A stretch of 64,000 nt of DNA, taken from the NCBI GenBank assembly GCA_934725855.1, contig CAKVCL010000011.1:1-64000 (forward strand). Direction: 5' to 3'. Numbering within the stretch: position 1 is the first letter of the stretch; each line of letters opens with the position of its first letter. A program made the position numbers and the translations under genes. Shown here piece by piece: positions 1 to 7,181 of this stretch. The notes beneath the pieces were generated by a model. It searched no databases. It was not told the origin of the DNA and was given only the letters and a program-made list of their open reading frames with translations. This DNA comes from an uncultured Cellulosilyticum sp. (lineage in GTDB: Bacteria > Bacillota > Clostridia > Lachnospirales > Cellulosilyticaceae).

Positions 1-203
1 CAAAAATTAAGAAAATATGCTAGTTTCAATTCAAAGTCATTTTTTATTAAAATTGCTCTCAAGGCTGAATAGTAACTATTTTCTTGAGTCATTTATTAAA
101 ACTAATTGATATTTTTAGAATTGTATGTTAGCATACTGCAAATAAACAGTTTTCAGCGATATAAAGCTATTTATTATACAAAAAATAAATGAGGAGGTAA
201 GTC

Positions 204-1241
204 ATGATTAAACCAAAGAGATTAAAAAAAGGTGATAAAATTGCCGTTGTCAGTCTTTCATGGGGAGGCTTAGGAGATGCCAGCTTAATTCATAAATATA
301 AAATTGCTCATTCGCGTTTAGAAAATGATTTTGGATTAGAAGTCATTGCAATGCCCCATGCACTGAAAGGATCAGCATTTGTAGCCGCGCATCCAGAATT
401 AAGAGCAAAGGACCTAATGGATGCATTCAAGGATGAGTCTATAGCGGGTATCTTTTGTGCCATTGGTGGTGACGATAGTATTCGTTTATTACCTTATATT
501 GATTATGAAGTAATTAAAAAGAATCCTAAAATCTTTATGGGTTATTCAGACTCTACCATTAATCATTTAATGATGTATAAAGCTGGGCTTGGCTCTTTCT
601 ATGGACCATCAATTATGTGTGAATTTGGTGAGCATGGAAAGATGTTTGATTATACCGTAAATGCTGTACAGAAAGTTTTATTTGAAGAAACGGTAGGCTA
701 TCAGATTAAGTCCAGTCCTAAATGGTCTAAAGATTTTATTCCATGGGATGAGGAAAATATAAACTTAGTGAAGCAAATGCAAAGCGAAACACATGGTTAT
801 GAAATTTTACAAGGGGAAGGAAAGCATGTAGGGCATTTATTAGGAGGCTGCATCGATGTTTTTATGATGTGTACAGGAACCAGTATATGGCCTAGTTTAG
901 AACAGTGGAAGCAGGCTATTTTATTTGTAGAAACCAGTGAAGATCAACCTTCTCCACAATTGATCACTTGGGCATTTAGAAATCTAGCAGCACAAGGCGT
1001 TTTAAAGGAACTAAGTGGCATCATTGTAGGAAAACCACAAGATGAGGTGTACTATGAAGAATATAAAGCAGCCATCTGTCAGGTGGTTTCAGAAGAAGAA
1101 CATTTAGTGGATTTACCGATTATTTATAATGTTAACTTTGGACATGCTATGCCAATAGGGATTATCCCTTATGGAGTACAGACTGAATTAGATTGCAATG
1201 AAGGAACGATTACCTTATTAGAAAATGCTACAATAGAGTAG
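204..1241 (+). CDS. S66 family peptidase (LD-carboxypeptidase / MccF-like)
   Basis: A 345-residue protein with the S66 serine peptidase layout. S66 enzymes either trim the tetrapeptide of recycled murein (LD-carboxypeptidase) or cleave microcin-type peptide-nucleotides and acyl-sulfamoyl adenylates (MccF, giving self-immunity). The nucleophile is expected at Ser115 in GYSDS; the VETSED segment near residue 245 and NFGHAMPIG near residue 313 supply the Glu and His of the triad. There is no signal peptide, so it should be cytoplasmic. A GAGGAGGT ribosome site lies 7 bases before ATG. The gene stands alone, followed by non-coding DNA. The sequence alone does not separate cell-wall recycling from antibiotic immunity; the GYSD form and 345-residue length lean slightly toward the MccF-like branch. 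Confidence 0.85.
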   Translation: MIKPKRLKKGDKIAVVSLSWGGLGDASLIHKYKIAHSRLENDFGLEVIAMPHALKGSAFVAAHPELRAKDLMDAFKDESIAGIFCAIGGDDSIRLLPYIDYEVIKKNPKIFMGYSDSTINHLMMYKAGLGSFYGPSIMCEFGEHGKMFDYTVNAVQKVLFEETVGYQIKSSPKWSKDFIPWDEENINLVKQMQSETHGYEILQGEGKHVGHLLGGCIDVFMMCTGTSIWPSLEQWKQAILFVETSEDQPSPQLITWAFRNLAAQGVLKELSGIIVGKPQDEVYYEEYKAAICQVVSEEEHLVDLPIIYNVNFGHAMPIGIIPYGVQTELDCNEGTITLLENATIE

Positions 1242-1877
1242 AACAAAAATGCATAGATTAAGATGCTTTTTATGTTTATTGAGCATCTGGCAAAGTTTTA
1301 ATATTTTTATCAAAAAATTTAAAGGGTTTTTTATTTTTAAACACATATATATTAGTGAGAGTAGTCAATTAAATAAGTGCCTTAAAGTTATCCAAAGCGA
1401 GGTTAATAAATGAGCAAAGTCACTTTTACAAATAACAAATAGCTATCTATGCGAACGGAACCTTGTAAATGTGCCAAAGGTCATCCATCAAACTAGCAGC
1501 AAGATAACAAAAAGGGCGAAGCAATAGATTGATGAAATCGTATCATCCGACCAAGAAAAATATGGAATCAAGTTTCCTTCCATTAGTAAATAGGATAAGC
1601 TTAAGCACATGTGGTCTTATTTATTGATGAAGCCCCCGACAAGGAAAGCTTTATTTCTATAAAGAAGCCAATCATGCCCAACTCTTTTTGAAGCGGGGGC
1701 TTATTAAGACATGGGCAAAATAGGCTTTTTAGAGGAATGAAGCAGACGTTGGGGAAAAACAAAAAGCGAGATTTAGTGACTGTAACTAAGTCTCGCTTTT
1801 TGTCGTGCATAAGGATAAAATTTGTAATTACTATTTTGAAAAGCAATCTCTCAGATTGTGGATAATATTGAGAAAAA
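1242..1877. other. Long stretch without a recognisable gene, rich in inverted repeats
   Basis: I find no open frame with a ribosome site, and short frames give no family I know. The DNA contains a 7-bp hairpin just after the peptidase gene (1261-1288), an inverted repeat with a GC-rich 9-bp core (AAGCCCCCG at 1630-1638 against CGGGGGCTT at 1694-1702) enclosing a small CTTTAT/ATAAAG hairpin, and a strong terminator at 1761-1801. It may be a decayed insertion or hold further non-coding RNA. Confidence 0.5.
1761..1801. terminator. Bidirectional rho-independent terminator
   Basis: Two 16-base arms (AAAAAGCGAGATTTAG and CTAAGTCTCGCTTTTT) pair with a single G-T. The T-run continues on the minus strand as TTTTTGTTTTT, so it works best leftward, but five T on the plus strand allow both directions. 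Confidence 0.75.
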
Positions 1878-2054
1878 ATTAAAAGGGAGTTTAAGAAGAT
1901 TTGGTATCTTCTTAAACTCCCTTTTAATATAAAAATAATCATATAAGAATATCGGTGGGGCGGCATTTCCCACATCTCAGGTACTTGTTTTACAAGTGTG
2001 TAGAGAACCATTTTCTACCTCAACATTCTTATATGATTATTCTATACTTTTCTT
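1872..2054 (-). ncRNA. Candidate structured small RNA (cloverleaf plus terminator)
   Basis: Read on the minus strand, a predicted transcript of about 180 nt starts near 2054. It contains a perfect 17-bp closing helix (1934-1950 with 2025-2041) around three hairpins: GTAGA(G/A)A-type at 2000-2018, ACTTGT/ACAAGT at 1983-1997 and GTGGG/CCCAC at 1955-1973. Six bases later comes a 22-bp perfect hairpin (1878-1928) with a six-U tail. A consensus promoter sits just upstream. Promoter, multibranch fold and terminator together argue for an independent RNA gene rather than a 3' UTR. The family is not recognised: it lacks tmRNA, RNase P, SRP and 6S hallmarks. It could alternatively be a MITE-like element with 17-bp terminal repeats, although no target duplication is visible. 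Confidence 0.6.
1878..1928 (-). terminator. 22-bp perfect terminator hairpin
   Basis: Arms 1878-1899 and 1907-1928 are perfect complements around a 7-base loop. On the minus strand the stem is followed by TTTTTT, so it terminates leftward transcription coming from the candidate small RNA and from the nuclease-domain gene further upstream. Confidence 0.85.
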
Positions 2055-2060
2055 ATTATC

Positions 2061-2089
2061 ATGATACATTATTTTTTTATAAATGTCAA
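2061..2089 (-). promoter_or_regulatory. Consensus promoter for the candidate small RNA
   Basis: On the minus strand: TTGACA (2089-2084), 17-base spacer, TATCAT (2066-2061). The predicted start is near 2054. It lies in the 54 bases between the stop of the nuclease-domain gene and the cloverleaf, so the RNA does not depend on read-through. Confidence 0.7.
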
Positions 2090-2095
2090 TGTTTC

Positions 2096-2482
2096 TTATG
2101 AAAACGATTTTAATCTACCACTGTGTAATCGCTTAGATATTTTTGAATCTTTAACTTCGTATAGACTTGCTACATATAAGCCATTAGAGTTTTTATCCAG
2201 TTTTATAGCAATTAGAATATTTTCATCATATTTTTTTACTAACTCAATACTGCTAGGTTCTTTTTTATTCATGCCGATATAATCTGGAGATTGAATGATT
2301 TCTCCTATTTTTTGAATATAACTTACACAATTAGGGTGTCTATTTCTAATATGTACCTCTAGACCAACTGATTGCATAATATCTACAACTGGAAGATTAC
2401 AACTTAAAATGTCATTAAATTTCTGATTGTATTCCCCAACTTTAAATAGTTTTTGTTGTGAATTTTCTTTTGTTTCGTTCAT
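2096..2482 (-). CDS. Small PBECR-type (RelE/barnase/colicin-D-like fold) nuclease-domain protein
   Basis: A 128-residue cytoplasmic protein. The core from about residue 36, with SVGLEVHIRNRHPNCVSY, a helix GEIIQSPDYIGMN, then strands ILIAIKLDK and LYVASLYEV, matches the pattern I know from phage-type PBECR domains (H-I-x-x-R-H-P, then PDYI, then paired strands). These are predicted RNases of the BECR fold, usually found in phage polyproteins or toxin contexts. It is a single-domain form with no antitoxin-like neighbour. Its own promoter is good (TTGAAT-17-TATAAT, 2540-2512); the ribosome site is weak (GTGAAG), and a small palindrome CACTACTTAGTG (2488-2499) lies at that site. A small-RNA gene follows on the same strand. 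The family assignment is from pattern memory and is moderate; activity is inference. Confidence 0.55.
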   Translation of the reverse strand: MNETKENSQQKLFKVGEYNQKFNDILSCNLPVVDIMQSVGLEVHIRNRHPNCVSYIQKIGEIIQSPDYIGMNKKEPSSIELVKKYDENILIAIKLDKNSNGLYVASLYEVKDSKISKRLHSGRLKSFS

Positions 2483-2511
2483 ACTTCACTACTTAGTGAT
2501 AGTTGCTTTTA

Positions 2512-2540
2512 TTATAAGATAGGATAGTATATTATTCAAA
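2512..2540 (-). promoter_or_regulatory. Promoter of the PBECR-type gene
   Basis: Minus strand TTGAAT (2540-2535), 17-base spacer, TATAAT (2517-2512). Transcription should start near 2505, giving a leader of about 22 bases that contains the palindrome CACTACTTAGTG next to the ribosome site. Confidence 0.65.
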
Positions 2541-2548
2541 TAAATATA

Positions 2549-3662
2549 TCATTCTTTTCCTTCTGGTTTCATAGAAAGAGAAGAATCGTGAGGACAGCAT
2601 GGAATACCATCTTCATTAATAGTGTAATCCTGATTTTTCAGCCCGGATCTTGCATTTAAAGGGATATATGCTTTAGAAAAATGCCTGTTTTTTCCAAGGG
2701 TATCACCAGTAAGCAGATCTTTATAGAGTGCAGTTGTATCAAAAGCAGCATCTCCCAGAAATGTTTTAGGATTGATCAGCGGGTGCTTTGAAAAGAAATC
2801 CTTTAGTGTAGGGATTAAAAGTTTAGAATCATGTACGCTCTTATCTGCATCAGGAGAATCAGATTTTTTCTCAACAACGATATCTGGATGGGAAGTCATA
2901 AAGTTTTTATTGTAAAAAGAAATATGGCGGATGATACCAAGGCCATTTGTAACAACACCAAAGTTGAAGACATAGCAAAAATGTCCATTGATGTACAGCT
3001 GCTTAATCTCAGGATTAGCAGAAGCATGAGAAAGCGTAGATACATAAGCAGCCTTATAAGGGTCATAAGATTTATTAAAACCATGTGCTTTAGCATAGGC
3101 TTTAAGTTGTTTAATGATTCTGTTTGCATACTTGGGATTATTTTCGGTAACAAAGGCTTCTATGCCAGAAGAGTCAAAGAGGGGCATGTCAGCTTTGGCA
3201 GAGTCAATAGCTTGGCAGATAGGTTCTGTAAGATCAACAAGGTTGCTGAATACGAGCTGCAGATCATCTAAAAGTCTTGCTTAAACCGGGTAATTTTAGA
3301 AGCATCAGGAACTTTTGTAAAACCACAGAACTAACGAAGTGGTTAGAGTAAGTAAGAAAAGTTAAAAGAAGCTGATCAGTAGGGATGGAGAAAATACGTT
3401 GGATAATCAGAGCCCAGAGTAAAGCATGTAAAGAGTATTTACGGGATCTTCCTGTTGATGCATAGAAATGATTATAAAAAGTAGTTGGAATGATTTCGTC
3501 CAGATCGATGTGGTTTTCTAATAGAGAAAGAAAAGTAGGTTTATCATTTTCAAATTTTTCCTGGCAATCTGAAAAAATATCTGGCAAAGAAAGCTGTTTA
3601 TGTAGTATCATAATATCAGAGTAACTCCTTTCTTGGGTAACGGTTTTTAGTTTTTTTGTCAA
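2549..3662 (-). pseudogene. Degraded DDE transposase (IS1182/IS4-superfamily-like)
   Basis: The N-terminal part (3662-3264; better start ATG at 3611 behind AGGAGTT) carries the IILHKQLSLPDIF-type opening and the helical SLHALLWALIIQRI segment. The C-terminal part (3187-2549) carries DSSGIEAFVTENNPKY, SPDADKSVHDSKLL and FLGDAAFDT, a DDE core. Between them the reading frame changes twice: near 3330-3340, where LRxFCGFTKVPDAS continues in another frame after a stop, and again at about 3276, where KQDF needs one extra T to read on into DDLQLVFSNLVDLTEPI. The gene stops at MKPEGKE, well short of a usual full-length enzyme of roughly 450-550 residues, so the 3' end is lost. No clear terminal repeats remain. 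It is a dead insertion sequence. Confidence 0.85.
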
Positions 3663-3768
3663 CTCTATTATACCATATCCAGTGAGGAGTTACTTGTTTT
3701 TGAAGCAAAAAACATGCCGTATTTATGCGGCTTGTGGCGTTTTGGAAATGCCTATTTAGTAGTAATAG

Positions 3769-3796
3769 AAGAGGAGAAAAAATCTCCTCTTTTTTA
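3769..3796 (+). terminator. Hairpin terminator between transposase remnant and MATE gene
   Basis: AAGAGGAGA (3769-3777) pairs with TCTCCTCTT (3783-3791), followed by T-run on the plus strand. It lies 45 bases beyond the MATE stop codon and can stop transcripts running either way, best rightward. Confidence 0.6.
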
Positions 3797-3840
3797 GTGG
3801 TTACAAGAAATTTGTTCTAATCATAACGTCATACTTTGCT

Positions 3841-5175
3841 CTAGTAGCTGTATTTTTTGTGTTTAACAACTAGGAATATTGTACCAAGAACAACAGCCAT
3901 AAATTCTGCAACAACAACAGAAATCCAAATGCCATCAATTCCTAAAATTATTGGAAGTAATAGGATGCAGGCACTTTGGAAAACTAACGTACGCAAGAAA
4001 GAAATAATAGCAGAGGTAAGCCCATCGTTTAGGGCGGTGAAGAAACCAGAAGCAAAAATACCAAATCCCATAAAGCAAAAAGATAATGCAAAGATTCTAA
4101 AGCCTGAAACGGTTAGGTCAAACAACTCCGCGTCGTAACCTACGAAAAATTTCGAAAGTGGATGAGTAAGGAGCTCTGCGGAAATAACCATACCAATACC
4201 GAATAGGCCAATGAGAATAAGGCTTTTTCTAAGTAGACTTTTGAGTTCAGTATGGTTTTGGCTGCCATCATGGTAACTAATGATAGGGGCAACGCCGATG
4301 GAATACCCAATAAATGCTGCAGAGAAAATCATACTGATATACATCATGACACCATAAGCTGCGATACCATTTTCTCCTGTATATTTTAGGAGTTGAAGAT
4401 TGTATAAAATGCCCACGAGGCTCATGGAAATATTACTCATAAACTCTGAAGAGCCGTTAATACAAGCCCGCAAAATAGCTTTGCCATTAAAAGATGTTTT
4501 TCCAAGACGAAGAATGCTGCTATTTTTTCGAAAGAAGTAAATAAGTGGAATAATACCTCCAATAGTTTGTGCCACAGCAGTCGCTATAGCAGCTCCAGAA
4601 AGTTTGAGTTCTTGTGGTAAAAGAAGGACTAGAACCGCATCTAATATCATATTGATGACACCAGATAAAATAGTTATCGTCAGTCCAAGATGTGGCTTTT
4701 CAGCTGCAACAAGGAAACTTTGGAACATAACTTGAAGCACAAAAAACGGTAATGAAACAAGAATAATTCTTGAATAGGTGACACAGTTATCTAGCAGTAC
4801 ACCTTTTGCGCCAAGAACAGATGCTATCGGACGAATAAAAATGAAACCTAGTATGGCTAATACCAAACCAATAGCAAAAGCAACATATACGAATAAAGAA
4901 AAATAACGATTGGCTTGTTCTTTCTTACCTTCCCCGTAGGTTCTTGCTACAAGCGCAGTACCACCTGTACCAAACATGAAACCCACTGTACCTAAAATGA
5001 TCAATACGGGCATGATTAAATTAATTGCGGCAAAAGAAGTTTTACCAGCAAAGTTTGAAATAAAGAAGCCGTCTACCACACTGTAGATGGATGTAAAGAT
5101 CATCATGGCGATAGATGGCAAAGTGAATTTGATAAGTTTTCCATAAGTAAAATGATCTGAAAGCTGAATACGCAT
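3841..5175 (-). CDS. MATE family multidrug/Na+ (H+) antiporter
   Basis: A 444-residue integral membrane protein with about 12 hydrophobic segments in two six-helix halves, the MATE layout. MATE proteins export cationic drugs or metabolites using Na+ or H+ gradients. Typical segments are the N-terminal FTLPSIAMMIFTSIYSVVDGFFISNFAG and the GTGGTALVARTYGEGKKEQANRYFS loop after helix 2. A strong AGGAGGAAAAAT ribosome site precedes the ATG. It follows the MarR gene by 20 bases and shares its promoter, so expression should be controlled by that repressor and by whatever ligand releases it. The substrate cannot be read from the sequence. There are no frame or length anomalies. Confidence 0.92.
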   Translation of the reverse strand: MRIQLSDHFTYGKLIKFTLPSIAMMIFTSIYSVVDGFFISNFAGKTSFAAINLIMPVLIILGTVGFMFGTGGTALVARTYGEGKKEQANRYFSLFVYVAFAIGLVLAILGFIFIRPIASVLGAKGVLLDNCVTYSRIILVSLPFFVLQVMFQSFLVAAEKPHLGLTITILSGVINMILDAVLVLLLPQELKLSGAAIATAVAQTIGGIIPLIYFFRKNSSILRLGKTSFNGKAILRACINGSSEFMSNISMSLVGILYNLQLLKYTGENGIAAYGVMMYISMIFSAAFIGYSIGVAPIISYHDGSQNHTELKSLLRKSLILIGLFGIGMVISAELLTHPLSKFFVGYDAELFDLTVSGFRIFALSFCFMGFGIFASGFFTALNDGLTSAIISFLRTLVFQSACILLLPIILGIDGIWISVVVAEFMAVVLGTIFLVVKHKKYSY

Positions 5176-5195
5176 AAAGATTTTTCCTCCTGATA

Positions 5196-5633
5196 TTACA
5201 ATTTTTCAATTTGCTGACGAAAGCAATTTGCGTATTTTTCCATTAGGTCAATATAGGTACTAATTTCATTCTCTGTCCAAGTATCAAATGAATCCAATTC
5301 TGCCTGATAGAGTCTAGCTGCCGTTTTTTGTAAGTACTCTGTACCTTTATCGGTCAGAATAACTTTTTTTGAACGGCCATTATGTTGCTTGAGATACAAA
5401 ATGCCATCTGCTTCAAGATGACGAATCGCTGAATTGATCGTTTGCTTACTGATACCAGAATTTTTGTAAATATCACTGAGTAGGCATTCGTTACCAGCAT
5501 CATAAATGGAATAAAGAACAATAGAAACACTGTCTGAAATGCCTAGCTTTAAAGAAGACAGATGATAGAGTGACTCTATTTCGGTAGACAGATAGTTGAT
5601 TCTATGAATTGCATTAATGTGATGATGACTCAT
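5196..5633 (-). CDS. MarR family transcriptional regulator
   Basis: A 145-residue winged-helix protein. The wHTH lies at about residues 45-100 (LLSDIYKNSGISKQTINSAIRHLEADGILYLKQHNGRSKKVILTDKG), flanked by the dimer helices of MarR proteins. I chose the ATG at 5633 because GGAGGTG stands 6 bases before it; an upstream in-frame ATG at 5663 would lie inside the operator and lacks a ribosome site. The gene heads a two-gene operon with the MATE exporter. An 18-bp palindrome between the -10 box and the start codon is an obvious autoregulatory operator. The inducer is unknown; MarR-MATE pairs commonly respond to toxic compounds that the pump removes. Confidence 0.9.
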   Translation of the reverse strand: MSHHHINAIHRINYLSTEIESLYHLSSLKLGISDSVSIVLYSIYDAGNECLLSDIYKNSGISKQTINSAIRHLEADGILYLKQHNGRSKKVILTDKGTEYLQKTAARLYQAELDSFDTWTENEISTYIDLMEKYANCFRQQIEKL

Positions 5634-5645
5634 ATTGACACCTCC

Positions 5646-5663
5646 ATGTACGAAATCGTACAT
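5646..5663. promoter_or_regulatory. MarR operator palindrome
   Basis: ATGTACGA-AA-TCGTACAT, perfect 8-bp arms. It begins six bases downstream of the -10 box (5674-5669) and ends just before the GGAGGT ribosome site, overlapping the predicted transcription start. A repressor bound here would block initiation of the marR-MATE operon. Confidence 0.75.
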
Positions 5664-5668
5664 TCTGT

Positions 5669-5697
5669 AGTGTAGTATGGTTTTACATGCTTGTCAA
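5669..5697 (-). promoter_or_regulatory. Promoter of the marR-MATE operon
   Basis: Minus strand TTGACA (5697-5692), 17-base spacer, TACACT (5674-5669). Start predicted near 5662, inside the palindromic operator. Confidence 0.8.
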
Positions 5698-5999
5698 TAG
5701 CTAGAGATTTATCTTATACAAAACGATTGGGTAGGGTAAAGATACCAATTAGGTGGTACAACTATGTAGAGTAGTACTTATGAGCGTCCAGAAGTACCAA
5801 AAGAGGAAAAAGCAATAAGCTTAGCAACATACAAATCCATACTAGGGGGGAATTAAGAGATGAATGAAAAAGTTATTGCGCCCGATAAAGAGGGACTAGA
5901 TGGTATGTTCAGAATTGAGAAGATTAGAAATATAGAATAGTTGAGATATCTAAAGGAAAGGCTTGGTATGTGAGGATAGAATGCCTTTGATTGCACCTT
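5698..5999. other. Intergenic region, possible gene relics only
   Basis: No gene of normal size. Two short frames read sensibly (a 28-codon stretch around 5772-5855 with no start, and a 26-codon ATG frame at 5861-5938 behind GGGGGGAATTAAGAG). They look like fragments of one decayed gene, but neither is recognisable. Confidence 0.4.
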
Positions 6000-6497
6000 C
6001 TATTCGTTTATAATCTTATTTGGTAAAATTTTATATTCAGGAATGGTTCCTTTGTATGCGTAAACCTTATCCATGAGTGATCCTTTAGCACCCATAGTAA
6101 AAGCAATATCACTGCTTCTTATACACATTAATTTATCGTTAATTGTTAGATGAAGATAGTCCATGGTATGATTGGGTAATTGGATAATTCCTGAAGGTGA
6201 TATCGTGAGCCAGGAATAGCCTCGTCCTTGATACTGAATAAAGTGACCTTCCTCTAGCTCGTAATTTGAAAGAGTAGGGCAGTCTGCTAAGATATGTTTT
6301 AGTTTTGAGTTTGAAAGCAATGTGTGATTCGTTATACAAAATCCGCCAGTTGCTTTAGCGCCTGTAAAAATAATAATTTTTCCGTCTTTGGTTATGTCAT
6401 ATTCTGCTAATGCCTGTGTTGGTATTTGAATTCTATTTTGAACTCCGATAATGGAAAGACCAAAAACGAACTTTCCACCTTTATTTAGTTGAGGCAT
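6000..6497 (-). CDS. Uncharacterised protein with two AbrB/SpoVT-like repeats
   Basis: A 165-residue soluble protein of unknown function. It contains two related blocks: residues about 21-54 (RIQIPTQALAEYDITKDGKIIIF then GAKATGGFCIT) and about 107-140 (IIQLPNHTMDYLHLTINDKLMCIR then FTMGAKG). Each has the strand / IP / helix-forming / D-K-I-x-I-strand rhythm of swapped-hairpin AbrB/SpoVT DNA-binding domains, suggesting an internal duplication. In AbrB proteins two such hairpins form one DNA-binding barrel, so this could be a monomeric double-barrel protein; that is inference. The ribosome site AAGGAAGGTGG is 7 bases before ATG and lies inside the end of the small upstream frame, so the two are translationally coupled. 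It is divergent from a PadR-like regulator gene. Confidence 0.6.
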   Translation of the reverse strand: MPQLNKGGKFVFGLSIIGVQNRIQIPTQALAEYDITKDGKIIIFTGAKATGGFCITNHTLLSNSKLKHILADCPTLSNYELEEGHFIQYQGRGYSWLTISPSGIIQLPNHTMDYLHLTINDKLMCIRSSDIAFTMGAKGSLMDKVYAYKGTIPEYKILPNKIINE

Positions 6498-6667
6498 AAA
6501 ATTCCACCTTCCTTTTTATGTATAATATTTATTAGTGAGTGTTTATAATGTTTCTTATCGAAATAAGTTCTAAGGGCAGATATATAAAGAACAATTAATA
6601 AAGCATACCACCCATATTTAATGAGAAATTGCATGACATTTTCGCGCCCAGGTTTTTTGATGAACAT
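6485..6667 (-). CDS. Small single-pass membrane protein (hypothetical)
   Basis: A 60-residue frame overlapping the next gene by 13 bases. Residues about 15-34 (LIKYGWYALLIVLYISALRTYF) form one likely transmembrane helix with a basic, Lys/His-rich tail (FDKKHYKHSLINIIHKKEG). No family recognised. The first ATG (6667) has a poor ribosome site, and an internal Met at 6634 also lacks a strong one, so translation start and even reality are uncertain. Support comes from the tight overlap with a well-founded downstream gene, the plausible membrane helix and the regulator facing it across a palindromic operator. Confidence 0.4.
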   Translation of the reverse strand: MFIKKPGRENVMQFLIKYGWYALLIVLYISALRTYFDKKHYKHSLINIIHKKEGGILCLN

Positions 6668-6713
6668 CTTTTGTTTTAGAACGTAATACTATAAAATAAT
6701 CTTAATATAAACC

Positions 6714-6741
6714 AATACTACTATAATTGCATAGTAGTATT
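6714..6741. promoter_or_regulatory. 28-bp palindrome with embedded -10 box (PadR-type operator)
   Basis: Arms AATACTACTAT and ATAGTAGTATT are perfect complements around AATTGC. The plus-strand -10 box TATAAT (6722-6727) sits inside the palindrome, so binding would block transcription of the padR-like gene and could also affect the divergent pair. ATACT/AGTAT half-sites are common for PadR proteins. Confidence 0.7.
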
Positions 6742-6770
6742 GATGTGAAGTAATGTCAAGGAGATAAAAA

Positions 6771-7100
6771 ATGTTATCAAAATCAGCAACTATGATCATG
6801 GGGAGCATAAATAGTACCCCATTAAATGCTTATGAAATTATAAAAAGGTTACAGTGGATGAATGTCAAGTATTGGTACAATATTGCCGATTCAACAGTGT
6901 ATGCTACAATAAAATCATTTGAAAAAAAAGGTTATATATCTGGTAGCATAGAAAAAAAAGGAAAAATACCAGATAAAACCATATATACCTTGACTGAAAA
7001 AGGCAGAATTGAATTAAAGGAAACGTTATGCTACTTCATTGTCAATTTTGATTTCGATACCAATATTTTTTCAATGAATTATGGACAAATGGAACATTGA
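6771..7100 (+). CDS. PadR-like winged-helix regulator (short form)
   Basis: A 109-residue protein with the PadR winged helix. IMGSINSTPLNAYEIIKRLQWMNVKYWYNIADSTVYATIKSFEKKGYISGSIEKKG holds the HTH (residues about 20-58) and is followed by the wing TIYTLTEKGRIEL (about 70-83). PadR proteins normally add a helical dimerisation domain. Here only about 25 residues follow the wing, so this is a minimal form similar to PadR subfamily 2. The start is supported by AAGGAGATAAAAA ATG. The palindrome with the -10 box inside lies 30 bases upstream, implying autorepression and control of the divergent membrane protein / duplicated-domain gene pair. The ligand is unknown. Confidence 0.8.
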   Translation: MLSKSATMIMGSINSTPLNAYEIIKRLQWMNVKYWYNIADSTVYATIKSFEKKGYISGSIEKKGKIPDKTIYTLTEKGRIELKETLCYFIVNFDFDTNIFSMNYGQMEH

Positions 7101-7123
7101 AATAATTATGTCTAGGTAAAATG

Positions 7124-7175
7124 AACAATCCCTCAAAAGCAGTTAATCTAAGTGGGCTGCTTTTGAGGGATTGTT
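7124..7175. terminator. Bidirectional terminator between padR-like and TDT transporter genes
   Basis: A 19-bp perfect stem (7124-7142 with 7157-7175) with T-rich flanks on both strands. It serves two convergent genes. Confidence 0.85.
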
Positions 7176-7181
7176 TTAGTT

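Noticed and set aside
1601..2011. 136-codon open frame on the minus strand
   Set aside because: It runs straight through two terminator hairpins and part of the cloverleaf, has no ribosome site and reads as no known protein.
1872..2054. The cloverleaf RNA as a known housekeeping RNA (6S, tmRNA, SRP, RNase P) or riboswitch
   Set aside because: It lacks the SRP GGAA/GNAR loop set, the tmRNA tag, the RNase P core and the 6S open bubble, and no gene lies directly downstream for a riboswitch to control.
2000..2482. Type III toxin-antitoxin system (RNA antitoxin repeats before the toxin)
   Set aside because: The RNA lies after the nuclease gene and has no tandem repeats, so the known type III layout is not met; left only as a looser hypothesis.
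2831..3271. 146-codon plus-strand frame
   Set aside because: It is antisense to the clearly recognisable transposase sequence and has no ribosome site.
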